Notes under the pieces: generated by a model
What the model was told of the DNA's origin: nothing
Database searches by the model: none
What the model saw: only the letters and a program-made list of their open reading frames with translations
DNA from: Deltaproteobacteria bacterium
GTDB lineage: Bacteria > Desulfobacterota > Desulfobacteria > Desulfobacterales > Desulfosarcinaceae
NCBI GenBank assembly: GCA_020444075.1
Contig: JAHLLR010000003.1
Location: 62,001-126,000 of the forward strand
Direction of reading: 5' to 3'
Length of the DNA stretch: 64,000 bases
Program-made: the position numbers and the translations under genes
In this document: positions 1 to 10,093 of the stretch, piece after piece
Layout: every line of letters begins with the position of its first letter
Numbering within the stretch: position 1 is the first letter of the stretch

Positions 1-840
1 GTCACGCTGGATGCGGCCAATTCTGTCGACCCGGATGACGGCATCGTCGCGTATCATTGGCAACAACTGCAAGGACCCGCCGTAACGCTCTCTGAGAGTC
101 AGTCGTCCACAGTATCGTTTAATGCACCGGATACCGGAACCGCAGGGGCTTCTCTTACCTTTCAACTCACGGTCATCGATGCCGGAGGTCTGCAGGATTC
201 CGATACCTGCCTGGTTACCGTTGCATGGGTCAACACGCCTCCGCTGGCAGACGCCGGCCCGGATCAGCAGGTCAACATCGGTGATGAGGTTACTCTGGAT
301 GGCTCACTGTCGACCGATGCCGATGGTGATATAATCGTATCTTACCGCTGGCGTCAAACGGACGGTGTGCCGGTGGAACTGTCCGATGCTACCGCTGAAA
401 AACCGAGTTTCGAGGCTCCGGACGTGGGCAACGAAGGAGGCACCCTCAGATTTGAACTTACTGTTGAGGATAGTGGGGGCTTGCTGAGCAAGGATACTTG
501 TGAGGTAGTTGTGGATGTACCGGCGGAAACCGGCGTCGATACCACATCGCCCACGCTGACCATCGGAAATCCCGCGAGCGATTCCGTCACAATCTGGACC
601 TTAAGAATAGATATGTCCGGCAGCGCGTGGGATGATCAAGGCGTCGAGAAAGTCGTTTGGAAAAACAATCGTGGCGGCAGCGGGGTTGCCGCTGGCACAA
701 CCCAGTGGCAAATTCAGAATATTTCACTCAAATACGGGACCAATGTCGTTACCATTACCGCAGTCGATGCGTCCGGAAATTCGACATCTATGTCCAAAAC
801 CGTGGTTGTCCTGTACCGGTGGTGGTGGTGGTGGAGGTAA
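1..840 (+). CDS. PKD/Ig-like repeat surface protein, 3' part (5' end outside window)
   Basis: Frame 1 is open from base 1 (VTLDAANSVDPDDGIVAYHWQQLQGPAVTL... and ADAGPDQQVNIGDEVTLDGSLSTDADGDIIVSYRW), typical PKD repeats; stop at 838-840. Confidence 0.8.
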   Translation, partial: VTLDAANSVDPDDGIVAYHWQQLQGPAVTLSESQSSTVSFNAPDTGTAGASLTFQLTVIDAGGLQDSDTCLVTVAWVNTPPLADAGPDQQVNIGDEVTLDGSLSTDADGDIIVSYRWRQTDGVPVELSDATAEKPSFEAPDVGNEGGTLRFELTVEDSGGLLSKDTCEVVVDVPAETGVDTTSPTLTIGNPASDSVTIWTLRIDMSGSAWDDQGVEKVVWKNNRGGSGVAAGTTQWQIQNISLKYGTNVVTITAVDASGNSTSMSKTVVVLYRWWWWWR

Positions 841-904
841 ACGCTAAATTGGCAGTGGTGAATCCGTTCATCACTTCTATTTAGAAAAAAAGCGGTTTGA
901 ATGT

Positions 905-943
905 CGACGGCCAGGGGAAATATCCCCCTGGCCGTCGTTTTTT
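905..943. terminator. Candidate bidirectional intrinsic terminator
   Basis: Stem cgacggccagggg / ccccctggccgtcg followed by a T-run, between convergent genes. Confidence 0.75.
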
Positions 944-981
944 ATACACAAGATTGGTTGTGTGAGGTTTTGCCAGGTCGG

Positions 982-2232
982 CTATACCATCTCTATCGCA
1001 CAGGCCATGGACACGCCGCCGCCGCCGCACAAAGTGGCCATTCCCAGTGACTTTCCGCGGTTTTTCATCGCATACAGCAGGGTCACCATGATCCGGCACC
1101 CGGTGGCTCCCACCGGGTGGCCCAGGCCGATGCCGGAACCGTTGACGTTGGTGATCTCACGGTTCAGGTTCAGCTCGCGTTCGCAGCCGATGTACTGGGC
1201 GGCGAAGGCTTCGTTTACTTCCACGAGTTCGAAGTCGCCGATTTTCAGGCGATGGCGGTTCATCATATTATTCACGGCCGGCACCGGGGAGAGGCCCATG
1301 ACCGAGGGATGGCAGGCCCCGCGGCCCGTGGCGACAATTTTGGCCAGCGGCTGAAGGCCAAGTTCCCTGGCCTTGTCCGCGGACATGATCACCATGGCGG
1401 CCGAGCCGTCGTTGATGCCCGAGGAGTTGCCGGCGGTAACCTTGCCGATTTTGGGTACGAAGGCCGGGGGCAGTTTCTCCAGCTGTTCCATGGTCAGACC
1501 GGGCCGGAAATGCTCGTCCCGGGCGAAGATCAGGGGATCCTTTTTGCGCCGGGGGATTTCCATGGGAACCATCTCCTCTTTAAATGAACCGTCATCGTTA
1601 GCCCGCTCGGCATTGTTCTGGCTTTTCAGCGCCACCTCATCCATCTCCTTGCGGGATATATTCAGATGCTGGGCGATGAATTCGGCGGTCTGGCCCATGA
1701 TGTAAGGCTTGCCCACGCACATGCTCAACGGCGGCTGCGTGGCATCCACCGGGCCATCTTCAGGGTGGGGGATGATGTGGGAGCCGCAATGAAGGGCGTG
1801 AATCATGGCATCCACGAAGACGGTATCCTGTAAGCGGCAGCCCCAGCGGGCGTTGGGCACCTGGTACGCCACGCCGCTCATGTGCTCGACGCCGCCGGCC
1901 AAGATGACGTCGGCCATGCCCGCCTGGATCATGGCCATGCCTGAAATTACCGCCTCCATCCCTGAAATGCACACCCGGTTGATGGTGACGGCGGTGACGG
2001 AGTCCGGGATACCGGCCAGAAGGGCGGCCACCCGGGTGACATTAAGGGCGTCGGCCGGTTCCATGCAGCAGCCGTAGCGCACATCGTCGATAATTGCCGG
2101 GTCGATGCCGGCTCGTTTTACAGCTTCCTTCATGGTGACGCTGGCGATGGTCGCCGCATTGGAATCTTTGAGGGTCCCGCCGAAGGCGCCGATCGCGGTC
2201 CGGCAGGCTGATACGATGACGACATCTTTCAT
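982..2232 (-). CDS. Acetyl-CoA acetyltransferase (thiolase)
   Basis: MKDVVIVSACRTAIGAFGG...NVNGSGIGLGHPVGATGCRIMVTLL...LCGGGGVSMACAIE; thiolase signatures. Confidence 0.93.
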   Translation of the reverse strand: MKDVVIVSACRTAIGAFGGTLKDSNAATIASVTMKEAVKRAGIDPAIIDDVRYGCCMEPADALNVTRVAALLAGIPDSVTAVTINRVCISGMEAVISGMAMIQAGMADVILAGGVEHMSGVAYQVPNARWGCRLQDTVFVDAMIHALHCGSHIIPHPEDGPVDATQPPLSMCVGKPYIMGQTAEFIAQHLNISRKEMDEVALKSQNNAERANDDGSFKEEMVPMEIPRRKKDPLIFARDEHFRPGLTMEQLEKLPPAFVPKIGKVTAGNSSGINDGSAAMVIMSADKARELGLQPLAKIVATGRGACHPSVMGLSPVPAVNNMMNRHRLKIGDFELVEVNEAFAAQYIGCERELNLNREITNVNGSGIGLGHPVGATGCRIMVTLLYAMKNRGKSLGMATLCGGGGVSMACAIEMV

Positions 2233-2316
2233 GTTCTTCTCCTGATTTGTCGATTGGTCTTATACGCATCCGGGTGCGTTGACGTTCATTATACGATAAA
2301 ACCGTATTTTTTTCTT

Positions 2317-4173
2317 CTACATGCCTCCAAAACCGCGCTCTGTGATTTTCAGTACCGCATCGTCGCCGGTGCGAACAGCAGCCAGTCGCCCGAGCGCGAC
2401 CGGCAACACCGCATTGATGAAGAAGCGGGCGGTTTGGATTTGACCGTCGTAGAAGGCGGCGTTTTTATCCTTATCCAGTTTTTCGGCTTTTTTCTCCTCG
2501 TCCAGCCCACCAATGATTTTCTCTAATTTGGGTGACGATACCGCTGCTCGCCAAAGCAGCATCCACCCCATGATCACATCGCCCATGGCCATCATGAACG
2601 GATGTGCCGAGGCGAATGCCGTTTTAAACGATGGGCTCACGGCCTGTTTGCCGATGGCCATGGCCGTTTCCCCCAGCTGGTCTACGGCCGTTTCCATCGC
2701 AACTGACATCGGTTTGAGAGCTTCGATGCCTTTTGCCTTCTGGATGGTTTTTTTCATTTCTCCCATAAAATCCATGAATACCGAGCCCTTTTTCATGCCC
2801 AGCTTGCGTCCCAGCAAATCCATGGCCTGGATCCCATCGGTGCCCTCGAAAATGGAGGCGATTTTGCAATCCCGGGCCAACTGCTCCACCGGGTAGTCCA
2901 TGGTATAACCGCAGCCACCGTGAACCTGCATGGCTTCGATACACACCTCGAATCCGCGTTCGGCGCAATAGGCCTTGATCAACGGGGTGAGCAGGGCGAT
3001 AAGATCCTCATTGCGCTCCCGTTCTTTTTCATCGGCGGAACATTCTGCCAGGTCAAAGCAGCGGGCTACATAATAAATAAAACTTCTCATCCCTTCCACG
3101 TGAGCTTTCATCCACAGCAGCATGCGGCGCACGTCGGGATGCCGGATGATGGGTACGGAGGGAGCCTCGGCATTTTTGCCTTCGGCGAGGTCTTTGCCCT
3201 GGATGCGCTCCCGGGCAAAGTTAACCGCATACAGGAAAGCGGCGGTAGCATTGCAGAATCCCATGAAGCCCACATCCAGCCGCGCTTCGTTCATCATTTG
3301 GAACATGATTTTCATGCCCGCATTTTCTTCACCGAGTAAAAGCCCCCGGCATACCCCTTTGCTGCCCATGGACATGGCGCAGGTGGCGCTGCCGTGCAGG
3401 CCCATTTTTTCTTCCGTGCCTGTACAGACGATGTCGTTGGTATCACCCAGACTGCCGTCATCGTTGACCCAGATTTTTGGAACGATGAAGATGGAGATGC
3501 CTTTGGTCCCTGCCGGCGCACCTTCGATGCGTGCCAGCACCGGGTGGATGATATTTTCGGTGAGGTCGTGTTCTCCGTTGGTGATGTAGATCTTATTGCC
3601 GGTGATGGCATATGTGCCGTCGTCGAGCCGCCGAGCCGAGGTGATCAGGGCGCCCACATCCGATCCGGCCTCGGGTTCGGTGAGGTCCATGGTCCCGCCC
3701 CACTGGGCGGTGTAGAGTTTCTTCAAAAACAGGTTCTTCTGCTTGTCGGTGCCGAACAGTTCAATCATCTTGCCGGTACCATGCCCTTCCAGCGCATAGA
3801 TCACCATGGCGTAATTCGCTCCGATGAAATATTCGTAGGCGGCGCGCATAACCATGTGGGGCAACCCCTGACCACCTGCTGCCGGATCCTCGGTGAGAGA
3901 TGTCCACTCATTCTCGACCATCAATTGGTAGGGGCGTCGATAGCATTCCGGAATGACAACCCTGCCATTTTCAAAAGCGACGCCGTCCTTGTCTCCGTCA
4001 GCGTGGGTGGGAAGCACCTCTTTAATACCGAAAGCCCTGGCCTCGGTGACCACCATGTCCACCATTTTCTTGTTTAAATCCTGGTGTTTCTTGGTTTTAA
4101 ACAGCTGTTCGATGTTCAATTGCTCGTAGAGGACAAAATCGATGTCCCGGCGGTCTGCGATCTGCTGCGTCAT
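2317..4173 (-). CDS. Acyl-CoA dehydrogenase, long (~600 aa) form
   Basis: LTEPEAGSDVGAL, GGCGYTMDYPVEQLARDCKIASIFEGTDGIQAMDLLGRKL; start placed at internal MTQQIADRRD. Confidence 0.92.
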   Translation of the reverse strand: MTQQIADRRDIDFVLYEQLNIEQLFKTKKHQDLNKKMVDMVVTEARAFGIKEVLPTHADGDKDGVAFENGRVVIPECYRRPYQLMVENEWTSLTEDPAAGGQGLPHMVMRAAYEYFIGANYAMVIYALEGHGTGKMIELFGTDKQKNLFLKKLYTAQWGGTMDLTEPEAGSDVGALITSARRLDDGTYAITGNKIYITNGEHDLTENIIHPVLARIEGAPAGTKGISIFIVPKIWVNDDGSLGDTNDIVCTGTEEKMGLHGSATCAMSMGSKGVCRGLLLGEENAGMKIMFQMMNEARLDVGFMGFCNATAAFLYAVNFARERIQGKDLAEGKNAEAPSVPIIRHPDVRRMLLWMKAHVEGMRSFIYYVARCFDLAECSADEKERERNEDLIALLTPLIKAYCAERGFEVCIEAMQVHGGCGYTMDYPVEQLARDCKIASIFEGTDGIQAMDLLGRKLGMKKGSVFMDFMGEMKKTIQKAKGIEALKPMSVAMETAVDQLGETAMAIGKQAVSPSFKTAFASAHPFMMAMGDVIMGWMLLWRAAVSSPKLEKIIGGLDEEKKAEKLDKDKNAAFYDGQIQTARFFINAVLPVALGRLAAVRTGDDAVLKITERGFGGM

Positions 4174-4554
4174 GTTTTTATTCTCCTGTTGCTTGGTGGT
4201 GTAACCATCGGCTTTCCGCTTCACGTTTTGTTGACAGGCTTATGGCTGCATGCAGCGGAATCTCCGGCGCGTCAATCCATGACCGATCCAGTGACGGCAG
4301 CCATGCGCGGATCAACCGGAGCGGGTCGTCCTGCACAGGTGGAAAGCGTCATGATATTCCATGGTAAACGAACAGGGGCACTTAGGACGAACGGCATTTT
4401 TGTTAGTATAGGGATGAAGCCTTGTCAAGCAACGCAGGGCGTGAATTGCAAGTAGTTGTTGAACCCGCTTCAATACTGCACTGGTGTTCCTGAAGAAAGG
4501 GAGACAATCCGGCGACGGAAGCGATACGGTTCCTTATTTTTTTACGGCGGCGAT

Positions 4555-6054
4555 TCATTCACCCAGTCCCACCCAGGGAGCGGGCGGCCCAAAGACGACA
4601 AATGGACCAGGATTGACCGATCCGCCGCCAATGGGCATGTATCCCATCCCGATGAACAGGGTCGGGTTGATTTTACGGATTTCGTCGCGCATGCCCCGGA
4701 CCAGCCCGTTATTGAAAGGGCTGTAGTCCAGCTGAAAACTTTCTTTTTCATCGAAAACAGAAGCATTGATTGATGTCTTCATTTTACATGTGCGGATGAC
4801 GGTGCCATCACCGCCCGGTTTCCTGAACAGGTTGTATCCGAAGCCGGACCAGGCGTCCTGGGCGGTGAATCCTTTGCCCATCCACCGTCCCGGCCCAAAA
4901 AAGTGATGGGTATAAAATTCGGCTGCCGGGGCCATAATGCCGACGGACAGGTTTTTTGCCCGAAATTCCCCCAAAAGATCGGACATGGCCGGCACCGCAG
5001 CGGCATGATAGAGTTGCATCACCTCGGATTTGGACAGTTTTTCAATGTCCGCCACCGTGGCCCGGTGTGGTGCTACGCCAAGGATCTGCTGCATGGAGCG
5101 GCCATCCCAGCCGCCGATGCCATTTTGTAAAATATTGATGCCGGTGACCGCTGCGCTCAGGATGACGAGGGCGGCGATCACCCCCATGGCACATCGAAGA
5201 AGCGGCCGTTGGTTTTGTTTGCCAACGGATGACGATCCCGAGCTTTCTGGTTTCCTGCCGGTCCAGGTGTCGTTGGCACCCCACATCCCCAGGATCTGGT
5301 TGAGGCGATCCATGAGGCTGATCGGCAGGAGTGCTTTGGTCAGGGGGGTCAGTATCTTTACGGGTAAAGAGGGCACAGCCACCATGGCTTTGTTTTTGCG
5401 GATGCCTGCAATGATTTTTGCAGCAACATCTTCAGGGTCGAGCAGTCGGGTGCCGGCGACCATTTTTGAGCCTTCGAACATGCCGGTTCCCACGGTGTTG
5501 GGGCAGACCAGGGTGAAATTGATGTTAACTTTCTCTTTTTTCATCTCCTGGCGAAGGGCGTCGGTGAATCCCACGACGCCGAATTTACTGGCACAATAGG
5601 CTGACAGGTTGGGGAGGGCGAGAATGCCGCCAGCGGAAGCCATATTGACCACGTGACCCTTGTTCCGGGCGATCATGGCTGGCAAAAAGGCTTTGCAGGT
5701 CCAGAACTGCGCGGTGAGGTTTACCTGCAGGATCTTCTCAATGGTTTCGTCAGCCAGTTGGTTAAGGGGCGCCGGTTTGACGATGCCGGCGTTGTTCACC
5801 AGGAGGGTGACGGCCCCCATTTGGGCGTGGATGGTTTTTGCCAGCGAATAGACGGCGTGGCGGTCGGCGATATCGCAGACGTATGGGCGGCAGGTGCCGA
5901 TTGACGACAGTTCGTCGGCCGTGGATGAAAGGGCTTTTTCATTTATATCCACCAGCGCTACGGCGCATCCGGCTTCCAGCAGTCGCCGGCTGACGATTTT
6001 CCCCATGCCCATGGCCCCACCGGTCACCACCGCCAACGCTCCGTCCAGTTGCAT
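4555..6054 (-). CDS. SDR oxidoreductase with ~200-aa C-terminal extension of unknown function
   Basis: N-terminal VVTGGAMGMGK, NNAG, YCASKFGVVGFT; C-terminal part starts with a TM-like stretch and is unrelated to SDR. Confidence 0.85.
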   Translation of the reverse strand: MQLDGALAVVTGGAMGMGKIVSRRLLEAGCAVALVDINEKALSSTADELSSIGTCRPYVCDIADRHAVYSLAKTIHAQMGAVTLLVNNAGIVKPAPLNQLADETIEKILQVNLTAQFWTCKAFLPAMIARNKGHVVNMASAGGILALPNLSAYCASKFGVVGFTDALRQEMKKEKVNINFTLVCPNTVGTGMFEGSKMVAGTRLLDPEDVAAKIIAGIRKNKAMVAVPSLPVKILTPLTKALLPISLMDRLNQILGMWGANDTWTGRKPESSGSSSVGKQNQRPLLRCAMGVIAALVILSAAVTGINILQNGIGGWDGRSMQQILGVAPHRATVADIEKLSKSEVMQLYHAAAVPAMSDLLGEFRAKNLSVGIMAPAAEFYTHHFFGPGRWMGKGFTAQDAWSGFGYNLFRKPGGDGTVIRTCKMKTSINASVFDEKESFQLDYSPFNNGLVRGMRDEIRKINPTLFIGMGYMPIGGGSVNPGPFVVFGPPAPWVGLGE

Positions 6055-6055
6055 G

Positions 6056-6526
6056 TCATCCCCCCTTTTGTTCCATCGTTGTGTCGTCGTTGAGTATCCT
6101 CTTCAAGCTCATGGCGGTCCGGATGACGCCGCCGAGGTCCGCGTCCACCAGCTTGTCGAGATTGGATGAGATCGTGGTAAAGGTGTGTTCTTCGACCGCC
6201 TGCACCAGATTCTCTCCGTCTGTCGTTATTCCCACGATTCGGCTTCGTTTGTCGCCGTGGCTTTGGCGCCGGTTCAACAGATGGCGTCTTTCCATGCGGT
6301 CGATGAGTCGGGTGGCGGTGCTGAGGGGAATTTTCATTTCAGCAGCGATATGGGTCATGGCGGCCGGCCCTTTTCTCCTCAAAAACTGCAACAGATAGAT
6401 CTGCTCATACGTCAGACCGAATCGCTGCACCTTGACGCGCTCGAAGCGGTAGATGGCCTGCAGGGCGCCGAAAAGAATTTCATCCAGATCCTGTCGGGAG
6501 ATGCCGGTTACCATGATTTTGTCCAC
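6056..6526 (-). CDS. MarR family transcriptional regulator
   Basis: wHTH pattern MTHIAAEMKIPLSTATRLIDRMERRHLLNRRQSHGDKRSRIVGIT. Confidence 0.88.
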   Translation of the reverse strand: MDKIMVTGISRQDLDEILFGALQAIYRFERVKVQRFGLTYEQIYLLQFLRRKGPAAMTHIAAEMKIPLSTATRLIDRMERRHLLNRRQSHGDKRSRIVGITTDGENLVQAVEEHTFTTISSNLDKLVDADLGGVIRTAMSLKRILNDDTTMEQKGG

Positions 6527-6774
6527 GCGTCGGATTGATGGGAACGAGAATGCCGCAGCCGGTTCAGGAACTACCTTGGGTTATTTAATTGCATATTGCA
6601 AGTAAATTTTGATCCATTCCATTTTAGAAACGCCCGGTGGCTATTGAAGGGGGTTCATCACCGGCGTGTCAAATTGCGCGAGAGCCTGCAATAAATAATT
6701 AAATAACGATATGTTACAATTAATCGCCAGCCCGCTGAAGACGCGAGAGGGGGTTGTATTCGTAATATGAATTT

Positions 6775-6798
6775 AATTCGAATTTATAATCAACTTCA
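6775..6798. repeat. 24-bp direct repeat, copy 1 (candidate operator)
   Basis: aattcgaatttataatcaacttca, identical to 6857-6880. Confidence 0.8.
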
Positions 6799-6856
6799 TA
6801 TTGCGCTTGACAAGGGCGGGTGGATCGTCTACTTGAGTGATTCAAGGATTGAACCA

Positions 6857-6880
6857 AATTCGAATTTATAATCAACTTCA
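6857..6880. repeat. 24-bp direct repeat, copy 2 (candidate operator)
   Basis: Identical to 6775-6798; contains palindrome aaattcgaattt. Confidence 0.8.
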
Positions 6881-6945
6881 ATTGAGCTGCAGCTTTTAGC
6901 AGGTGCCGCACAAGCGTCTGCCGAGTGAGGGAGGAAAAAGAGAAG

Positions 6946-8088
6946 ATGGATTTCGCATTCACCAGAGAACAGCTCATGTTCAAAAAAGAGGTGCTCCGGT
7001 TTGCCAAAAAGGAAATCGTTCCCCGGGTTCAGGAGCACGATCTGAAAGAGGCCTTCGATTTCGAATCCTTCCGCAAGATGGGGGATTTCGGTCTGCTGGG
7101 GCTTCACTTCCCCACGGAATACGGTGGAGAAGGCGCCGATGTGGTCACCACCGTCCTGGCCGGAGAGGCCTTGGGTGAAGCGGGGGTGGACGGCGGACTG
7201 ACCCTTGCCTACGGTGCCCACACCTTTTTGTGTGCCGATACGCTGTTTCGTAATGGCACCGAAGCCCAACGCAAACGCTATATCCCCAAACTCGCCTCGG
7301 GCGAGTGGATCGGTTGCATGGGCCTGTCCGAGCCGGATGCCGGGTCTGACGTGGCGTCGATGACGACCACGGCTGAAAAACGCGGCGATTCCTATGTGCT
7401 CAACGGCACCAAAATGTGGATCACCAACGGCCCCATCGCCGATGTGGCCGTGGTCTATGCCAAGACGAACCTCGAATTGGCTCATGCCGGCATCAGCGCC
7501 TTCATTGTCGAAAAGGGCACCCCTGGATTCTCTCCCGGCCCACCGCTGATCAAGATGGGTGTGCGTACCTCCCAGACCAGCGAACTGGTATTCAAGGATT
7601 GTGAGGTCCCTGCTGAAAATCTGCTCGGGAAAGAGGGCGAGGGGTTTCTATACGCCATGCAGACCGTGGAATGGGACCGCAGTGCCCTGCTGGCGCCGTT
7701 TGTGGGCGTTACCACGTACATGCTGAAAAAGTGTGCCGACTACGCCAAGGGACGGGTCCAGTTCGGCCGGCCCATCGGCGCGTTTCAGGCCATCAAGCAT
7801 AAGCTGGCCGATATGCGGATTTTCGGGGAGGCCGCACGCACCCTCGTATATCGCATCGCCTGGTGCAAGGACCAGGGGCGCCCCCTCAACCACCTGGAGG
7901 CGGCCATTGCCAAGCTGTTTATCGGCGACTGGAGCCTGGCCGTCACCAATGATGCGGTCACCCTGCACGGCGGCTATGGATACACTCATGAATTCGATGT
8001 GGAGCGAATTTTCCGGGATACCCGGTTGGCACCCATCGGCGGCGGAACATCTGAGATTCAAAAAATGATCATTTCAAAACTGATTTGA
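6946..8088 (+). CDS. Acyl-CoA dehydrogenase
   Basis: MDFAFTREQLMFKKEV..., GLSEPDAGSDVASM, HGGYGYTHEFDVERIFRDTRLAPIGGGTSEIQKMIISK. Confidence 0.93.
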   Translation: MDFAFTREQLMFKKEVLRFAKKEIVPRVQEHDLKEAFDFESFRKMGDFGLLGLHFPTEYGGEGADVVTTVLAGEALGEAGVDGGLTLAYGAHTFLCADTLFRNGTEAQRKRYIPKLASGEWIGCMGLSEPDAGSDVASMTTTAEKRGDSYVLNGTKMWITNGPIADVAVVYAKTNLELAHAGISAFIVEKGTPGFSPGPPLIKMGVRTSQTSELVFKDCEVPAENLLGKEGEGFLYAMQTVEWDRSALLAPFVGVTTYMLKKCADYAKGRVQFGRPIGAFQAIKHKLADMRIFGEAARTLVYRIAWCKDQGRPLNHLEAAIAKLFIGDWSLAVTNDAVTLHGGYGYTHEFDVERIFRDTRLAPIGGGTSEIQKMIISKLI

Positions 8089-8155
8089 ATCGTAAATCCG
8101 GTATGGCGCTATTTTTCGATTCAGGACGTGGTTTGCCGCATGCGAGGAGAAAATT

Positions 8156-9292
8156 ATGAATTTTGATTTTTCCGAAAAAGAGAAAACGTTTCTCGCCCAG
8201 GTCAGCAATACGATGGCGACCTTTTCAAAAGCGCAAGATCTGGAATCCGGTGATCTGTCGATGATCCGAAACCACCTGACGGATTCCCTGGCCGTGCTCG
8301 CTCCTCTGGATTATCTTAAAATCGGACTCTTAAAAGAAGGTGCGCCGCTGTCCGGGACCCTGGCGTTGATGGCCGCCATGGAACAATTGTCCGGGATTGC
8401 GCCTTCCATTTTTCTGTCCGTGGAGATGAGCACACGGTTGTTCGGGCGTATCCTGCGCCTGCAGGAACCGACGGATGACAGGCTTAAAATCGTTGAAAAG
8501 CTGGCATCGGGAGAAGTCATCGGTGCCGTGGCCCTTTCCGAATCGGCCATGAATGTGGAAAACGACCCGCTGGCCACCGTCGGAATCCGTGAGGGCGGTC
8601 GAATTGCGGTCAGCGGCGCCAAAAGCTATGTGGTCAACGGACCGATTGCCGACTGGTTCGCCGTGGTTGGGCGTCTCGATGACCAGACAGCCGTTTATCT
8701 GATTGAGAAGGAGGCACCCGGCCTGACCCTGACCGAACGCATTGAAACCATGGGATACGACGGACTGGCCATCTGCGGCCTGGGACTGGATAGCGTCATG
8801 GTGCCGGAAAACCATATCATCGGGCCGATCGAAACCAGCCGATGCCTGGACCTGCTGAAGCTGTGGGAGAACCAGATCCTCATCGCCGCCGCCTTGGGCA
8901 TGATGAAGAGCAGTTTCGAGGCGGCGAGGGACTACGCCAAGACCCACCGGTCCGGTGGCAAGCCGGTCATCGCCTACCAGGAGGTGGGGTTCAAACTGTC
9001 GGAAATGCTCACTCTCTATCAGACGTCTCAGCTATATGCGTACCGGGCCGCCTGGATGGCCGATGAAGACCCCAAGGAGGCCGGGGTGCTGACCCTGTGT
9101 GCCAAGGTGTTCTGCACCGAAGCGGCGGAAAGCGTTGCCGGAAAGGCGCTGCAGATTCTGTCCGGGGAAGGTTACCGGTCGGGCGGTGCGGCCGAACGCG
9201 CCTACCGCTGTGCCAAATTCGGACAGATTGCCGGCATCTCGACGGAAATCGCCCGGGTGCGGATCGGCGATGCGGCATTGGGAAGACGTTGA
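8156..9292 (+). CDS. Divergent acyl-CoA dehydrogenase family protein
   Basis: MNFDFSEKEKTFLAQV..., ALSESAMNVENDPLATV, GEGYRSGGAAERAYRCAKFGQIAGISTEIARVRIG; family layout kept, motifs degenerate. Confidence 0.85.
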   Translation: MNFDFSEKEKTFLAQVSNTMATFSKAQDLESGDLSMIRNHLTDSLAVLAPLDYLKIGLLKEGAPLSGTLALMAAMEQLSGIAPSIFLSVEMSTRLFGRILRLQEPTDDRLKIVEKLASGEVIGAVALSESAMNVENDPLATVGIREGGRIAVSGAKSYVVNGPIADWFAVVGRLDDQTAVYLIEKEAPGLTLTERIETMGYDGLAICGLGLDSVMVPENHIIGPIETSRCLDLLKLWENQILIAAALGMMKSSFEAARDYAKTHRSGGKPVIAYQEVGFKLSEMLTLYQTSQLYAYRAAWMADEDPKEAGVLTLCAKVFCTEAAESVAGKALQILSGEGYRSGGAAERAYRCAKFGQIAGISTEIARVRIGDAALGRR

Positions 9293-9422
9293 CCGGGACT
9301 GGAAGAAAAGCGTTTGTGCCGGTGCATTTTTTCAGCTACACAGGTGGTGCGGCACTGGCAGTTCCGGGCAATCATTGCTTCGGTTCATGGTTACTGAACT
9401 TCCCTGAAATTTCGGAGAGGAG

Positions 9423-10088
9423 ATGAACAAAAAGAGCAACAAGAAGGAAACGGCGGCGCCTTTATCCAAAAGCGCTCTTCGGCGGCAGCGGGAGCGCGAA
9501 CAGCGCCTGGAAACCATTTTGAGCGCGGCCCAGAGGCTGTTTGCCCTCGACGGCTACCATAAGGCCAGTATGGAGAAGATCGCCGATGCGGCAGAGGTGT
9601 CGGTGGGGACGCTTTATTTTTACTTCAAGAACAAAGAAGACCTGCTGGTCAAACTGCTCAGCCAGATCGGCTTCGATCTGCGCAACATGCTGGGATCGGC
9701 CTTTGTCGGCACGGATATCTCCCTGGCCGGGATCCGCGAGGCCGGCCGGATCTTTTTCGACGATTTCTGTCCCAATCATCCGGAGAGCCTAACCATCTTT
9801 TTCAGAGAATCGGTAGGGCAGAGCGAGGTGGTGGAAGCCCACCGCAAGAAGATCTTCGACAAGCTGATCGATGACGTCTGCCAGGCCCTGATCCGGGTTA
9901 GCGAGAACCAGGGCGCCCGGTTCCAGAGCAACCTGTCGGCGGAGGTCATGGCTACCAGCATCATGGGCATGTTCGAGCGCCTCGCCTACCAATACCTGAT
10001 CTGGCAGGATCGATCCGCGGATTTGAAGGTTATCGGGCAGGATGCGATAGACTTCATCATCGGCGGCATCGAAAACCTTTTTCGGTAG
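9423..10088 (+). CDS. TetR/AcrR family transcriptional regulator
   Basis: ILSAAQRLFALDGYHKASMEKIADAAEVSVGTLYFYFKNKEDLL. Confidence 0.93.
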   Translation: MNKKSNKKETAAPLSKSALRRQREREQRLETILSAAQRLFALDGYHKASMEKIADAAEVSVGTLYFYFKNKEDLLVKLLSQIGFDLRNMLGSAFVGTDISLAGIREAGRIFFDDFCPNHPESLTIFFRESVGQSEVVEAHRKKIFDKLIDDVCQALIRVSENQGARFQSNLSAEVMATSIMGMFERLAYQYLIWQDRSADLKVIGQDAIDFIIGGIENLFR

Positions 10089-10093
10089 CGGGC

